Assembly: GCA_040878115.1 (NCBI GenBank)
Contig: JBBDMV010000085.1
Location: 1 to 21,987 of the forward strand
Origin: JBBDMU01 sp040878115
Lineage (GTDB): Bacteria; Bacteroidota; Rhodothermia; Balneolales; Natronogracilivirgulaceae
Reading direction: 5' to 3'
DNA length: 21,987 bases
The notes below the pieces were generated by a model that had not been told where the DNA came from, did no database searches, and saw nothing but the letters and a program-made list of their open reading frames with translations. This document shows positions 1 to 7,701 of the stretch, one piece after another (positions within the stretch are counted from its first letter, which is position 1; each line of letters starts with the position of its first letter). A program made the translations under genes and the position numbers.

Positions 1-321
1 ATTAGAGATTAGCTACTTCAGGCTTTTTTGCTATTTATCATGGCACTGATAGCTGGCGCATTATTGCGTCTTCTTTACTTCGCGTTCCTGATGATAGGTT
101 TAAGCTCATAAATATTAAGCGAACTCAGGTAATTAATACAAATTAGGGTCAGAGGAACCTGATATGAAGCCTTTATCAAAAGATTAAGCGGAAAATTTAC
201 CAACTCTTCTGTACATCCTCATCCTGATTAATCCGTCAATTCACTTTGATACAGGCAAACATGATTTTTGTGGATAGTGAGATCTTTTTAACTCCCAAGG
301 CCGCTCTTCGTTTAGTTAAAT
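1..321. other. AT-rich non-coding stretch, possible gene remnant at left edge
   Basis: No convincing gene is seen. The third forward frame stays open from position 6 to a TAG at 144-146 (about 46 codons), but it opens right after a stop codon and has no credible start or recognisable family motif. It may be a decayed 3' gene end or chance. The rest of the stretch to 321 shows no RNA gene or repeat that I recognise. Confidence 0.4.
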
Positions 322-376
322 TCATATCAAGGCCATATCAACACCATATAAACGCCATATCAACACCATATATTTA
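322..376. repeat. Five tandem 11-bp units upstream of the DUF6266 gene
   Basis: Five consecutive 11-bp units start at 322, 333, 344, 355 and 366. Each carries the core CATAT, usually as CCATAT. The 18-bp block CCATATCAACACCATATA occurs twice exactly, at 333-350 and 355-372, so there is also a 22-bp higher-order period. The array ends about 45 bp before a promoter-like TATCTTTG. Direct repeats at one helical turn place identical faces on the same side of the DNA, as in operators for proteins that bind cooperatively. That regulatory reading is inference. Confidence 0.75.
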
Positions 377-420
377 TAGCTTTGATATGTTTTTATTATG
401 TATTTAATAGGTAATTATTA

Positions 421-428
421 TATCTTTG
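421..428 (+). promoter_or_regulatory. Bacteroidota-type -7 box (TATCTTTG)
   Basis: TATCTTTG matches the TAnnTTTG -7 consensus of the Bacteroidota housekeeping sigma factor and lies 42 bp before the ATG at 470. No clear TTTG -33 box sits at the usual distance, which would fit a promoter that depends on an activator bound at the 11-bp repeats just upstream. This is a motif match only. Confidence 0.4.
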
Positions 429-469
429 TATAAACCTTAACCTTAATCTAAATCTCAAATAAAAACATC

Positions 470-1114
470 ATGGCAAAATTAAAGAACGGCATTTTTGGCC
501 CGGGCTCCGGATCGATTGGCAATGTTGTCCTGTCCAGCCGAAATGGGAAACCTTATATCAAATCAAAACCGGATAAGGTCAAAAATCCGCAAACACCAAA
601 GCAGCAGGCCGCGCGAATGAAATTAAGCCTGTTATCCGAAATGCTCGGAACGTTCAAGCCTTTTATCAGGGCGGGTTTTGCGAATGTACCGGCCGGCCTC
701 TCTACACGGGATGTGGCATATTCCGCAAACAGCAAGCGTATTTTTAATGGTGAGTACCCGAATATAGAAATAGATTTTTCTTCTTTCCTGGTCTCCAGCG
801 GCTCTTTGGAACCGGCAAACGAGGCAAGCGCAGCTCTGAACGGACAGGTCCTGGCCTTCACCTGGGACCCAAACTCCAACACCGGGAAACCTTTTAGCAA
901 TCACGATATCGCCATGGTGCTGGTTTATGACGCCAAGGATGATTTCGTCGTGTACTCCCTGCGCGCTACAGAACGCCGGACCGGCCAGTTCAACTTTGAA
1001 ATACCACCGGGAATGGCCTCCTCACCCGAGACGCTCCATACCTGGATCTGTTTAGTATCCGCGGATGGTCGGCAGAGTTCCGAGAGCACGTATCTGGCAG
1101 TGGGTGGTGAGTGA
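470..1114 (+). CDS. DUF6266 family protein
   Basis: The protein has 214 residues. Its N-terminus, MAKLKNGIFGPGSGSIGN followed by a KPYIKSKP stretch and NPQTPKQQAAR, matches the DUF6266 family, which is common in Bacteroidota. In that family a Gly-rich start is followed by a 'nPnTpaQ' motif and a long beta-rich domain. There is no signal peptide or membrane segment. The C-terminal half (from about residue 120) is beta-rich and resembles an immunoglobulin-like or fibronectin-like fold, with WDPNSN and a closing ESTYLAVGGE. The function of the family is not known. The start is the ATG closest to the conserved N-terminus, with no clear Shine-Dalgarno site. The gene stands alone behind an 11-bp repeat array, which suggests specific regulation. 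Confidence 0.8.
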   Translation: MAKLKNGIFGPGSGSIGNVVLSSRNGKPYIKSKPDKVKNPQTPKQQAARMKLSLLSEMLGTFKPFIRAGFANVPAGLSTRDVAYSANSKRIFNGEYPNIEIDFSSFLVSSGSLEPANEASAALNGQVLAFTWDPNSNTGKPFSNHDIAMVLVYDAKDDFVVYSLRATERRTGQFNFEIPPGMASSPETLHTWICLVSADGRQSSESTYLAVGGE

Positions 1115-1315
1115 GGAGGGGAGGCCGTTTCTATCCATCTCAATAAAGTGGATCACTAAGAAATTCGTGTTTTCATTGTGGTAAACGGAAATAGTGCGGC
1201 ACGGGCAGGAGTAGTTTTTAAAGGACGATCCCTCTCTAATTAAAAAAGGCTTTCCCTATAAGATGGAATGAGGATGAGAAAAAATAATAAGATTGTTGTT
1301 ATTGGCAGCTCCGTT
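1115..1315. other. Intergenic stretch without recognised features
   Basis: The gap between the DUF6266 gene and the nucleoside-hydrolase-like gene is 303 bp. This part shows no ORF with family motifs and no obvious terminator. The remainder of the gap is a REP-like double hairpin. Confidence 0.4.
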
Positions 1316-1372
1316 CAACCCTTCCAGGGTTGTGTTTTGGATGATGAATCTATCCCCGCACTGCGTACGGGG
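1316..1372. repeat. REP-like pair of hairpins
   Basis: Two adjacent inverted repeats are visible. The first is CAACCCT-TCC-AGGGTTG at 1316-1332, a perfect 7-bp stem. The second is CCCCG...CGGGG at 1354-1372, a 5-bp stem, one mismatch, then two more pairs. The layout, with 'CCTTCCAGGG' followed by a CCCCGC/ACGGGG hairpin and 'GGGCTATGG', resembles interspersed intergenic repeats that I recall from Bacteroidota genomes. Only one copy occurs in this window, so its repeat status is inferred. Confidence 0.5.
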
Positions 1373-1417
1373 CTATGGATGGTTTAAGCTTTTTAGGTTT
1401 AGTACAAAACCACACGT

Positions 1418-2428
1418 ATGATAAACAATGAGATAATATTGAAAATAATGGTACTGTTGGCGCTGTTCACCGTTATAGGGTGCAGCGCACAAAATAACAA
1501 TGGGGAAAAACCTGTTAATATTATTTTTGACACGGATATGGCGACAGATTGTGACGACGCGGGAGCTATGGCGATGCTTCACGCGTTGGAACGCAAAGGC
1601 GAGGCCAATATACTGGCAACGGTAGCCAATAACAGGGGAGATCATTCGGCAGGCATGATTGCTGCAATCAATGCGTTTTATGGCCGGCCAGGCATTCCGG
1701 TTGGGGCTTATCAAGGAGATGCCGTCGGAACTGACCCCCGGGAGTTTTTTGCTGAAATAGCCATGGATACGGACCAATACGGGCATACGGCGGCATCACG
1801 GGACCAGTTGCCCAATGCCGTAGAGGTTTATCGCCAATCTCTGGCAGAAGCCGGTTCAAATGAAGTGGTTATCGTAAGCGTAGGGCATCTCAATAACCTT
1901 TATGATCTGTTGCAGTCTGGCCCCGATCAGCACAGCACCTTAAACGGCATGCAACTGGTGGAACAAAAGGTGGCCCGGTTAGTGGTGATGGGGGGCTATT
2001 ATCCGTCGGGCAAAGAGCACAACTTTGCGGCGCGGGGGAGCGCCCAATTCACCGGTCCGGCATTGGAGCAATGGCCTACCCGGGTGTTGCTGTCAGGTTA
2101 TGAATTAGGGGAGAATGTGATGACGGGCCCTGCATTAGCGGAATTAGAAGAAACGCATCCCGTTTATCGCGCCTATACCGATCATCCTTCTAATCCATTG
2201 GTAAATGGCAGGCAAAGCTGGGACCAGACGGCTGTATTAGCAGCCGTACGTGATCCGGAATTGTATTGGGACCTGAGCGCGCCCGGCCAGGTTATGGTAG
2301 ATTCGGATGGAAATAATTCGTGGGCCAATGATCCAGATGGGTCTCATGTTTATTTAATTGAACGAGAAAACCCAGGCCCATCAGAAGTAGCGCAAATCAT
2401 CGAAGAGTTGATGACAGATATGCCCTGA
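1418..2428 (+). CDS. Nucleoside hydrolase-like lipoprotein
   Basis: The 336-residue protein begins with a lipoprotein signal peptide (hydrophobic core, lipobox TVIGC, lipidated Cys22), so it is exported and membrane-anchored. The mature part starts with an inosine/uridine-preferring nucleoside hydrolase signature: IIFDTDMATDCDDAGAM around residues 34-50, which supplies the DxDxxxxDD calcium-binding cluster. The family cleaves the N-glycosidic bond of ribonucleosides to base and ribose. Later segments, VIVSVGHLNNL near 150 and the VVMGGYYPSGKEHNF stretch near 190, resemble the substrate- and metal-binding loops (GGxxxxxGNxxxxAEFN in classical enzymes) but are divergent, so the substrate may be different. 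Length is normal for the family. The gene is monocistronic by spacing. The family assignment is firm; the substrate is not known. Confidence 0.85.
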   Translation: MINNEIILKIMVLLALFTVIGCSAQNNNGEKPVNIIFDTDMATDCDDAGAMAMLHALERKGEANILATVANNRGDHSAGMIAAINAFYGRPGIPVGAYQGDAVGTDPREFFAEIAMDTDQYGHTAASRDQLPNAVEVYRQSLAEAGSNEVVIVSVGHLNNLYDLLQSGPDQHSTLNGMQLVEQKVARLVVMGGYYPSGKEHNFAARGSAQFTGPALEQWPTRVLLSGYELGENVMTGPALAELEETHPVYRAYTDHPSNPLVNGRQSWDQTAVLAAVRDPELYWDLSAPGQVMVDSDGNNSWANDPDGSHVYLIERENPGPSEVAQIIEELMTDMP

Positions 2429-2500
2429 AGAGGCAAATCTGGCTCTCCGAATGAATGATTAGTGAGTGAATCCTGTAATTCTTAAATAGAAAAAGAACCT

Positions 2501-2851
2501 ATGTCTGCAGACCAAAAGATAGACTATATCGAATTGCCGGCTGGAGATCTTGATAAAGCCAAAGCATTTTATGTAAACGTCTTCGGCTGGAAGTTCCAGG
2601 ATTACGGGCCTGACTACTGTGCCTTCAATGACGGGCGCATGGATGGCGGTTTTTATAAAGCGGACCAAAGCGTCTCTGTCTCAAGAGGCACAGCCCTGAT
2701 CGTTCTGTATGCGGCGGGCCTTGAAGATACCCGTAGCCGCGTCATCGTACACGGCGGTACTATTATAAAAGATATATTCTCCTTCCCCGGCGGCAGGCGA
2801 TTTCATTTTGCCGATCCGAATGGTAATGAACTGGCGGTATGGTCGGAGTGA
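2501..2851 (+). CDS. VOC family (glyoxalase/bleomycin-resistance fold) protein
   Basis: The protein has 116 residues and a single vicinal-oxygen-chelate module. The start (IDYIELPAGDLDKAKAFYVNVFGW) is the classic first beta-alpha unit, and the end (RRFHFADPNGNELAVWSE) is the matching closing motif, with 'DPNGNELAVW' typical of glyoxalase-like proteins. No signal peptide is present, so it is cytosolic. Such small VOC proteins act as dimers and may be enzymes, antibiotic-binding proteins or binding proteins of unknown ligand; the sequence does not decide between them. The ATG at 2501 follows a short AAAGAAC stretch rather than a strong Shine-Dalgarno site. The downstream kinase lies 173 bp on, so a shared operon is possible but not evident. 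Confidence 0.85.
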   Translation: MSADQKIDYIELPAGDLDKAKAFYVNVFGWKFQDYGPDYCAFNDGRMDGGFYKADQSVSVSRGTALIVLYAAGLEDTRSRVIVHGGTIIKDIFSFPGGRRFHFADPNGNELAVWSE

Positions 2852-3024
2852 AAAAGGTATAGGGGCATATGGGATGGGGCCAATCATACCCAGATTTGCC
2901 AGCTCTTAAAAAGTTGACCAACTTTCACTGTACAGCTTCGCATATCAATGCATTGCCAGAAAACGCGCAATGGATATACAATATTCTCGTTTATGAATAT
3001 TTAATTATCAAGTCTTCAAGAGCC

Positions 3025-4413
3025 ATGCCCAAATCTACAAAACATTTTATTAGTAAAGAGAACCTGGCTGAATCTTTAATTAAAAGCCAGCCGGGCCTGT
3101 TTGTACTTTTTAATAAAGATGGACGCATTCAATGGTGGAATACCAGGCTTGAATATTATACAGGCTATTCGGATGAACAGATTAAAAACGTTAAAATACT
3201 TGATCTTGTGCGAGAACAAGATGGTAAGGCTTTTCAAAAGAAAATTGATGAGGCTTTCCAGACCGGGATTGCTGATATGGAAATCCATTTAAAAAATACA
3301 AGTGGGAATACCATAACCTGCCTGTTTACCTGTGTTGCCGTGGAATTGGACGATGAAGATTATATTATTGCCACAGGCATTGATATCAGTAAAATGGTAC
3401 AGGAGCGATCGGAGAAAATGCGCTATTTTCAGGTCCTGGAAAATAGCAGGAATGAGATCATCATGTTTGATGCCGATAAGCTCAACCTGGTTTATGCCAA
3501 TGAGGGAGCGAGACATAATCTGGGCTACACGGATAAGGAGCTCAAGGGAATGAAAGCTTCTGATATTAATCCTGAATTCAATGAGGAAAGCTTTCGTGAC
3601 CATATCCGTCCGTTATTAAACAGAGAAATCAATAACCTTAAGTTCGAAACATTCCATCAGCGTTCCGATGGGAGCAAATATGATGTTGAGATAAACCTTC
3701 AGCTCGACGAATACAATGATCATAAGCTCCTTATTGGCATTGCCCTGGATATTACCGACCGGCTGGAATATGAAAGGCAGCTCGAATCTTCGCTTCGTGA
3801 AAAAGAACTTTTGTTAAAGGAGGTCCATCACAGAGTAAAAAATAACCTGGCCATAGTCTCCAGCCTGCTTAGCCTGCAGGCTGGAAATGCCCAGACGGAA
3901 GCCGTAAAAAAGCTTTTGGAAGAAAGCTACAGCCGGATCAGGGCTATGGCGATGATCCATCAAATGCTCTACGAACAGGAAGATGTATCAAAAATAGATT
4001 TCGAAAGCTATCTGAATAAACTGGTCGATTACATTTCAGCTAATTATAAGGACCCGCATACACGTATTGAAACCGAGGTCAGGGCCAGGGGTATAAAATT
4101 TGATATTGTCACTGCCGTACCCTGTGCCCTGATCGTTCATGAACTTATTACCAACGCTTTTAAACATGCCTGCCATAGCCAAAACAGTTGTACAGTAAAG
4201 GTCTCCCTGACCCGGGAGCAGTATATGAACAAGCTCGTTGTTTTTGATGACGGGGACGGATTGCCTGCATTTTTTGACATAAAAGAATCAACCAGCCTGG
4301 GCATGACCTTAATACAGGGCCTGACTGACCAGCTCGGGGGGAAACTTGAAGTTGAACAAGATGGAGGCACTTCATTTATAATCACTTTTAAGACACAAAG
4401 CCTGTCAGCTTGA
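3025..4413 (+). CDS. Soluble sensor histidine kinase, PAS-PAS-HisKA_2-HATPase
   Basis: From the ATG at 3025 the protein has 462 residues. It holds PAS domain 1 (about 13-125, LFVLFNKDGRIQWWN), PAS domain 2 (about 132-250, ending IALDITDR), a HisKA_2 dimerisation region with EVHHRVKNNL (phosphoacceptor His near 269, the one before Arg by analogy with HWE kinases), and a HATPase_c domain with N-box HELITNAFKH near 371, DDGDGLP and SLGMTLIQGL. No membrane segment is seen, so it senses a cytosolic cue. No response regulator is encoded in the window, so it is an orphan. An in-frame ATG at 2869 would add 52 residues, but I chose 3025 because the downstream paralogue begins with the matching MPK...SKENL...ES LIKS block and the extension has no recognisable domain. 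Confidence 0.85.
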   Translation: MPKSTKHFISKENLAESLIKSQPGLFVLFNKDGRIQWWNTRLEYYTGYSDEQIKNVKILDLVREQDGKAFQKKIDEAFQTGIADMEIHLKNTSGNTITCLFTCVAVELDDEDYIIATGIDISKMVQERSEKMRYFQVLENSRNEIIMFDADKLNLVYANEGARHNLGYTDKELKGMKASDINPEFNEESFRDHIRPLLNREINNLKFETFHQRSDGSKYDVEINLQLDEYNDHKLLIGIALDITDRLEYERQLESSLREKELLLKEVHHRVKNNLAIVSSLLSLQAGNAQTEAVKKLLEESYSRIRAMAMIHQMLYEQEDVSKIDFESYLNKLVDYISANYKDPHTRIETEVRARGIKFDIVTAVPCALIVHELITNAFKHACHSQNSCTVKVSLTREQYMNKLVVFDDGDGLPAFFDIKESTSLGMTLIQGLTDQLGGKLEVEQDGGTSFIITFKTQSLSA

Positions 4414-4803
4414 GCCCTTAACCCCGTTTTTGGCGGCACTATTGAAAAGGGGACCGTTGTGGCCGGGCGTTTAGAAATCCGGGCTGCGCTGACATTGCCT
4501 GAACCTACCCTCCAATGTGAATTGTTACTAGTTAGTAAAATTTTGGAAAGCTCCATCTCCCCAATTTGACAATACCTCATTCTTGCTTCTTACCCTCACC
4601 ATAGCATGAAAGTGGTTTGGCAGTAGGCAAAAGGCATACGTTTCAACAACCGGATTCAGGTTAGTACCTAAGGCTAACTTAATACAAAAAATGTTTTAAA
4701 TAGCCAGGAATGTGCCATTCATGCGCCGCTGTTATATAAGGTTAATTATATGTGAAAGAATAGCGAAATAAACAACTCGTTATATACTCTTTATTTAATA
4801 TTA
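4414..4803. other. Gap between the paired kinases, with weak hairpin
   Basis: The 390-bp gap has no supportable ORF. A hairpin CCCC-g-TTTT / AAAAGGGG lies at 4422-4452, nine bases after the kinase stop codon. It has no U-tract after it, so it is at best a weak terminator. The last 100 bp before the second kinase are very AT-rich, as expected for a promoter region, but no exact TAnnTTTG box is seen. Confidence 0.4.
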
Positions 4804-5805
4804 ATGTTAAAGATTATGCCGAAGCAAGAAAATTTAGACCTTAGCAAAGAAAACCTGATCGAATCCTTAATCAAAAGCATGCCCGGTCTGTTTGTCCTGT
4901 TTGATCAGGATGGCCGCATCCATTGGTGGAACAAAAGGCTTGAGCATTATTCGGGCTATTCAGAGGAACAGATTAAGGACATGAAAGTTCTTGAACTTGT
5001 AGACGAGCATAATAAAGGGTTCCTAAATAGGAAAATTGAAGAAACTTTTCAAAAAGGTGAAGCTACTGCCGAAATCCGCATAAATACCTCGAGTGAAGGC
5101 GCATTACTTATCCTGTTAACGGGTGTTTCCCTGGAGCTGCAGGGTGGTAAATTTATCATAGCCTCAGGTATTGATATTACCAGCAAAGAGCAGGAACGGT
5201 TAAAGAAAATTATCGATGAAAAGAATACGTTGCTTGAAGAGGTTCATCACCGAATAAAAAATAACCTGTCGGTTGTTTCCAGCCTTCTCAGCATGCAGGG
5301 CGATCAGGCTAAAGATGAGCAGGTGAAAAAGCTACTCCAGGAAAGCGTTACCAGGGTCAAGTCCATGAGCATGGTCCATCAGATGCTTTATGAACAAGAG
5401 GATTTCTCTAAAATCAATTTTCAACCTTACGTCAAGAAATTGGTTGAACATCTTGCATTGATGTATAAAACTAAAAATACCAGTATCGAAACGGAGGTAG
5501 ATGACCATATTTATTTTGACCTTCAAAATGGGGTGCCTTGTGCCTTGATCATTCACGAGTTAACCAGCAATGCTTTTAAACATGGCTGCAAAGGGCAAGA
5601 AAAGTGTAAAATTAAGATCTCCCTGACCCGGGAACAGGGCGTAAATACACTCACTGTCTACGATAATGGAACAGGATCATTCGATCTCAAGAAAAAAAAA
5701 GGTCTCGGCATGACCTTAATACAAGGCCTGGCCAGCCAGCTCAAGGGCAAACTTGATGTCCAAAAAAATGGAGGAACTTCATTTATCGTTACGTTCAAGA
5801 CCTAA
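4804..5805 (+). CDS. Soluble sensor histidine kinase, PAS-HisKA_2-HATPase (paralogue)
   Basis: The protein has 333 residues and is a close paralogue of the kinase just upstream. The N-terminal PAS (about 15-130) shares LFVLFDQDGRIHWWN, YSGYSEEQIKDMK and a closing IASGIDIT. It runs straight into LLEEVHHRIKNNL (His 148-149) and a HATPase_c domain with HELTSNAFKH near 250, YDNGTG and GLGMTLIQGL. The second PAS of its neighbour is absent: the sequence passes from the end of PAS 1 to the kinase linker in about 15 residues. No membrane segment, receiver domain or output domain is present. An internal ATG at 4816 (MPKQENL) matches the neighbour's likely start, so the first four residues may be untranslated. 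Partner regulator and signal are unknown. Confidence 0.87.
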   Translation: MLKIMPKQENLDLSKENLIESLIKSMPGLFVLFDQDGRIHWWNKRLEHYSGYSEEQIKDMKVLELVDEHNKGFLNRKIEETFQKGEATAEIRINTSSEGALLILLTGVSLELQGGKFIIASGIDITSKEQERLKKIIDEKNTLLEEVHHRIKNNLSVVSSLLSMQGDQAKDEQVKKLLQESVTRVKSMSMVHQMLYEQEDFSKINFQPYVKKLVEHLALMYKTKNTSIETEVDDHIYFDLQNGVPCALIIHELTSNAFKHGCKGQEKCKIKISLTREQGVNTLTVYDNGTGSFDLKKKKGLGMTLIQGLASQLKGKLDVQKNGGTSFIVTFKT

Positions 5806-5840
5806 AAGCTCGGTGTTAAATTACCCCCGGATTAAATGTG

Positions 5841-5943
5841 TTAACCGCAAAGGACACAACGTTCACTAAGAAAACAAGGGACTGGATCAACCTTCATATT
5901 GCATTCTGCTTTTCACTTCGTGCTTTGTGCTCTTCGTGGTTAA
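5841..5943. repeat. Miniature element with imperfect terminal inverted repeats
   Basis: The left end (5841-5858) reads TTAACCGCAAAGGACACA and the right end (5926-5943), read on the other strand, is TTAACCACGAAGAGCACA, 14 of 18 positions identical. The 103-bp unit contains GTTCACTAAGAA and CACTTCGTGCTTTGTGCTC. It resembles the short 'CGCAAAGG / CACGAAG' intergenic repeats widespread in Bacteroidota-like genomes. No transposase is encoded. Short ORFs reading through it are not genes. Confidence 0.6.
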
Positions 5944-6138
5944 AAAATAACCTGTCTTGTCCTTCCGCTCCGCCCAGCATCCACGCTTGGCGAAATTGCA
6001 CCCGGCAGGCCTGGACATACAAGCGTTAATGGCAAAAGGGAAGCCTGCAGGAGTGCCTGCTATCTCCTTGTGCCGCCTATACCTAAGATACCCATGGCAC
6101 AGACCTGCAATCCGGCTAACATTCCGGTCTAATAATAA
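5944..6138. other. Intergenic stretch between convergent genes
   Basis: This stretch lies between the second kinase (plus) and the malic enzyme (minus), which converge. It is relatively GC-rich and holds several GCAGGC/GCCTGC words. No clear terminator with a U-tract and no recognisable coding sequence is seen. Confidence 0.35.
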
Positions 6139-7557
6139 TTACGTATGCGGCCGCTTGGCCGTTCCGCTTTCATAAGCTGCTTCTTTAACGGCGCGGGAAA
6201 CACGGCGAACTACCTGTTTGTTAAATACGCTGGGCACAATATATTCTTCGCTGAGGTCCTCCTCGTCAATACAGTTGGCAATGGCGTTGGCAGCCGCGAG
6301 TTTCATCGGCTCGTTAATGGAGGTGGCCCTGGCATCCAGGGCGCCGCGAAATATGGCGGGGAAGGCCAGTACGTTATTGATCTGGTTTGGGTAATCGCTG
6401 CGGCCTGTGGCGATGATCCGGGCATGGAGAGCAGCCTGTTCGGGCATGATTTCAGGGACAGGGTTAGCCAGCGCGAAGACGATAGAGTCTTTTGCCATCT
6501 TCTCGACCGCTTCTATGGGCACAACTCCCGGTCCGCTAACACCGATAAGGATATCCGCGCCTGTAGACGCCTCTATAGTCGAACCCGTTCTGTTTTCCCG
6601 GTTCGTATTTTTTGCGAGCCACTCTTTGCTGGAATTGAGCTCGGACAGACGCTGTTGGCAGATAATCCCTTTACGGTCACAGCAGATGATATCTTTTACT
6701 CCAGCTGACAACAATATCTTGGTTATGGCTACCCCTGCGGCGCCGGACCCTATAATGACAACTTTGACATCACTCAGTTTTTTGCCCACTACTTTTAGCG
6801 CGTTGATCGTCGCTGCCAATGTCACAACCGCCGTACCATGTTGGTCATCGTGAAATACAGGGATATCGAGGGCACTTTTTAACTGGTCCTCGATTTCAAA
6901 GCAACGGGGGGCACTGATGTCTTCCAGGTTAATGGCGCCAAAACCAGGTGACATCCATTTTACGGCCGAGATGATCTCATCGGTCTTCTGGGTGTCCAGG
7001 CAGATGGGATAAGCGTCGATATCGGCAAATTCTTTGAACAGCATCGCTTTTCCCTCCATAACAGGCATAGCCGCTTCGGGGCCTATATTGCCCAGGCCCA
7101 AAACAGCGGACCCGTCACTGATCACAGCTACCGAGTTTTGCTTGATGGTCAGGGTATGGGCTTTCTCTTTATCTTCAGCAATAGCCTCGCAAACACGCCC
7201 CACGCCTGGTGTGTAGGCCATAGAGAGGGCGTCTCGTGTATCGACCGGAACTTTATTTTGAATGCGGATCTTTCCTCCCAGATGCAGTAGAAAAACACGG
7301 TCTGAAACGTTCCGGACCTTTACTCCATTAATCTTCTTGACGGCCTTCACAATCGCCTTCGAATGAGCTTCGTCACGAGCGCTTACCGTGATGTCACGAA
7401 CTTTGTTGCCACCCTCTATCTTCACAACGTCCACCGCTCCCGGATCACCTTCTTCTTTAGCAATCGCGTTTATTATTTGGGCCAGCATACCCGGGTTGTT
7501 GGCTATATACAGGCGCATGGTAAAGCTGTAACTTATGCTTGGCTGGTTTTTATTCAT
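6139..7557 (-). CDS. NAD(P)-dependent malic enzyme with N-terminal ACT domain
   Basis: The 472-residue protein oxidatively decarboxylates malate to pyruvate and CO2, linking the TCA cycle to pyruvate. Residues about 10-90 form an ACT-type regulatory domain (MRLYIANNPGMLAQII ... VKIEG), seen in one class of bacterial malic enzymes. The catalytic part follows: AYTPGVG near 114, SDGSAVLGLGNIGPEAAM near 147 with the catalytic Lys in MEGKAMLF (about 170), the metal-binding NLEDISAP and FHDDQHGT stretch near 210-245, a Rossmann nucleotide site VVIIGSGAAGVAI near 267, and ALANPVPEIMPEQA plus NNVLAFPAIFRGALDARA. No phosphotransacetylase tail is present. The ATG at 7557 is preferred to an in-frame GTG at 7578. 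It follows the DUF71 gene on the same strand after 250 bp, so co-transcription is uncertain. Confidence 0.95.
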   Translation of the reverse strand: MNKNQPSISYSFTMRLYIANNPGMLAQIINAIAKEEGDPGAVDVVKIEGGNKVRDITVSARDEAHSKAIVKAVKKINGVKVRNVSDRVFLLHLGGKIRIQNKVPVDTRDALSMAYTPGVGRVCEAIAEDKEKAHTLTIKQNSVAVISDGSAVLGLGNIGPEAAMPVMEGKAMLFKEFADIDAYPICLDTQKTDEIISAVKWMSPGFGAINLEDISAPRCFEIEDQLKSALDIPVFHDDQHGTAVVTLAATINALKVVGKKLSDVKVVIIGSGAAGVAITKILLSAGVKDIICCDRKGIICQQRLSELNSSKEWLAKNTNRENRTGSTIEASTGADILIGVSGPGVVPIEAVEKMAKDSIVFALANPVPEIMPEQAALHARIIATGRSDYPNQINNVLAFPAIFRGALDARATSINEPMKLAAANAIANCIDEEDLSEEYIVPSVFNKQVVRRVSRAVKEAAYESGTAKRPHT

Positions 7558-7701
7558 AGGTGTTCTTTGATTTATCACGTTTATGTTTTTTATAAGATAA
7601 ATAAATCCTCTCTTTTGTGGCGGTTACTTTTACCACCAATTGCAAGCGGATTGTATTACAAGTTGGTCCAGTTAACTGAATTGCCAGACTTCTGTACTTT
7701 T

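Noticed and set aside
322..376. Possible CRISPR array
   Set aside because: Units are only 11 bp and contiguous, with no spacers, and there are no cas genes.
553..1143. Several minus-strand ORFs under the DUF6266 gene
   Set aside because: They mirror the DUF6266 coding region and have no family motif.
2869..3024. N-terminal extension of the first PAS kinase
   Set aside because: The paralogue starts at the position matching 3025, and the extension shows no domain or conserved pattern. An AGGGG site before 2869 keeps this start possible.
6145..6853. Plus-strand ORFs of 187 and 148 codons
   Set aside because: Both are antisense shadows of the malic enzyme gene.
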